Below, piece after piece: positions 13,609 to 14,484 of a stretch of DNA of 14,484 bases. The stretch is from M55B157 sp040265115. Lineage in GTDB: Bacteria; Actinomycetota; Actinomycetes; S36-B12. The DNA is taken from assembly GCA_040265115.1 (NCBI GenBank), contig JBDQGZ010000039.1, positions 1 through 14,484 of the forward strand. Direction: 5' to 3'. The position numbers and the translations under genes are program-made. The notes under the pieces were generated by a model that was not told the DNA's origin, searched no databases, and worked only from the letters and a program-made list of their open reading frames with translations. Within the stretch, counting starts at the first letter, position 1. Each line of letters begins with the position of its first letter.

Positions 13609-14484
13609 GGGCGTTCGCGCCTCCATCGCACGCACGACGCCCACCGCAGCCTCGAGTTCCGGAGCGAGGAATCGATCCGGCCCCGGGCCCGGGACCGCCT
13701 CTCGCAACTCGTCGATGACCTTCGCGCTCTGCGGACTCGGCTGTAGGGGCGCTCGCAGTTCGATCGCGCGCGCAGCAGCGACGAGTTCGATCGCAAGAAT
13801 CCGCCGCAGGTTGTCCACCACACGACGCAATTTCCGCGCTGCATGCCACCCCATCGACACGTGGTCCTCTTGCATCGCCGAACTCGGAATGGAGTCGACG
13901 CTCGCGGGTGCAGCGAGACGCTTGTTCTCGCTCACGAGTCCTGCCTGGGTGTACTGCGCGATCATCAACCCGGAGTCCACACCCGGATCGTCGGCAAGGA
14001 ACGGTGGCAGGCCGTGGTTGCGGGCCTTGTCGAGCATGCGATCCGTTCGACGCTCCGCTATCGAGCCCACATCGGTCGCCGGGATCGCGAGGTAGTCCAG
14101 CGCATAGGCGACTGGAGCGCCGTGGAAGTTTCCGTTGCTCGACACCGTGCCGTCGTCGAGAACAACGGGGTTGTCGATCGCCGCGGCGAGTTCCCGCTCG
14201 GCTACCGTGCGCGCGAAGGAGATCGTGTCCCGCAGACCGCCGGTGACCTGTGGCGCGCAACGCAGGGAATAGGCGTCCTGCACCCGGGTGTCCTCCTCCT
14301 TATGCGAGGCGACGATCGAAGAGCCTGCGAGATGGGCGAACATGCGTGCCGCGCTGTGCACCTGTCCGGGGTGTGGCCGTAGGGGCTCGTGCAGTTCGGG
14401 CCGAAAGACAGCATCGGTGCCGAGTAGCCCCTCGACGCTCATGGCCGCAGTCACATCAGCGACATCGGCCAGGGCGCTCAGGTC
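13600..14484 (-). CDS. hutH: Histidine ammonia-lyase, N-terminal part outside the window
   Basis: It removes ammonia from L-histidine to give urocanate, the first step of histidine degradation. The C-terminal 294 residues are visible; the enzyme is usually about 510, so roughly 215 residues, including the Ala-Ser-Gly that forms the MIO cofactor, lie beyond the right edge. Typical landmarks are RPHPGQ, QDAYSLRCAPQV, SSNGNFHGAPVAYALDYLAI, SGLMIAQYT-x-AGLVSENK, ASVDSIPSSAMQEDHVSMG (with the active-site Glu of QEDH) and ARKLRRVVDNLRRILAIEL. The frame is open to base 14484, and the GTG at 14454 is internal: codons before it read LSALADVADV, as in other HutH proteins. It converges on the hutG-like gene with a 9-base overlap, so the two are not in one operon here. 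Confidence 0.95.
   Translation of the reverse strand, partial: DLSALADVADVTAAMSVEGLLGTDAVFRPELHEPLRPHPGQVHSAARMFAHLAGSSIVASHKEEDTRVQDAYSLRCAPQVTGGLRDTISFARTVAERELAAAIDNPVVLDDGTVSSNGNFHGAPVAYALDYLAIPATDVGSIAERRTDRMLDKARNHGLPPFLADDPGVDSGLMIAQYTQAGLVSENKRLAAPASVDSIPSSAMQEDHVSMGWHAARKLRRVVDNLRRILAIELVAAARAIELRAPLQPSPQSAKVIDELREAVPGPGPDRFLAPELEAAVGVVRAMEARTPSA

Noticed and set aside
13508..14260. Minus-strand open frame of 250 codons overlapping hutH
   Set aside because: It is in another frame of the same strand as hutH, whose motifs are unbroken; the product is low-complexity.
1..14484. CRISPR array, transposon, phage, toxin-antitoxin or defence system
   Set aside because: No regularly spaced repeats, transposase, integrase, tRNA attachment site or defence-type domain was found on either strand; the gene content is ordinary metabolism and core functions.

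Overview
The window is high-G+C, tightly packed bacterial DNA with frequent GTG starts, 4-base stop/start overlaps and mycobacterial-style gene order. It most likely comes from the chromosome of an actinobacterium (Actinomycetota); I cannot name the genus. Sixteen protein genes cover almost all of it, and no gap reaches 300 bases. I see no rRNA, tRNA, CRISPR array, insertion sequence, phage gene or integration scar.

Left part (1-5442). A minus-strand run dacB (D-Ala-D-Ala carboxypeptidase), a zincin_2-type metalloprotease and tilS (tRNA-Ile lysidine synthetase, cut by the left edge) diverges from a plus-strand run of ppa (inorganic pyrophosphatase), a hotdog thioesterase and a zinc alcohol dehydrogenase. 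The tilS-metalloprotease-dacB-ppa order matches the conserved actinobacterial block known from Mycobacterium tuberculosis (Rv3625c-Rv3628), so this is core chromosome. A NUDIX hydrolase follows on the plus strand.

Middle part (6040-11056, minus strand). A beta-oxidation operon reads fadA (thiolase), fadB (fused enoyl-CoA hydratase/3-hydroxyacyl-CoA dehydrogenase), a TetR regulator, a histidine-rich histidine-phosphatase-fold protein and a small four-helix membrane protein. The first two genes would carry out the last three steps of the fatty-acid beta-oxidation cycle. The TetR protein is the obvious candidate regulator.

Right part (11230-14484). Divergent from fadA, a six-helix membrane protein is translationally coupled to a NadR-like P-loop kinase. 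After a short AT-richer gap holding a 10-bp inverted repeat come a formimidoylglutamase-like arginase-fold enzyme (plus) and the C-terminal 294 residues of histidine ammonia-lyase hutH (minus). These two converge with overlapping ends and both fit histidine degradation to glutamate.

I do not see a clear new biological system. The points most worth a second look are the inverted repeat at 12612-12664, the Asn-for-His metal-ligand change in the HutG-like enzyme, the membrane protein/NadR-like kinase pair, the histidine-rich phosphatase, and probable leaderless promoters.
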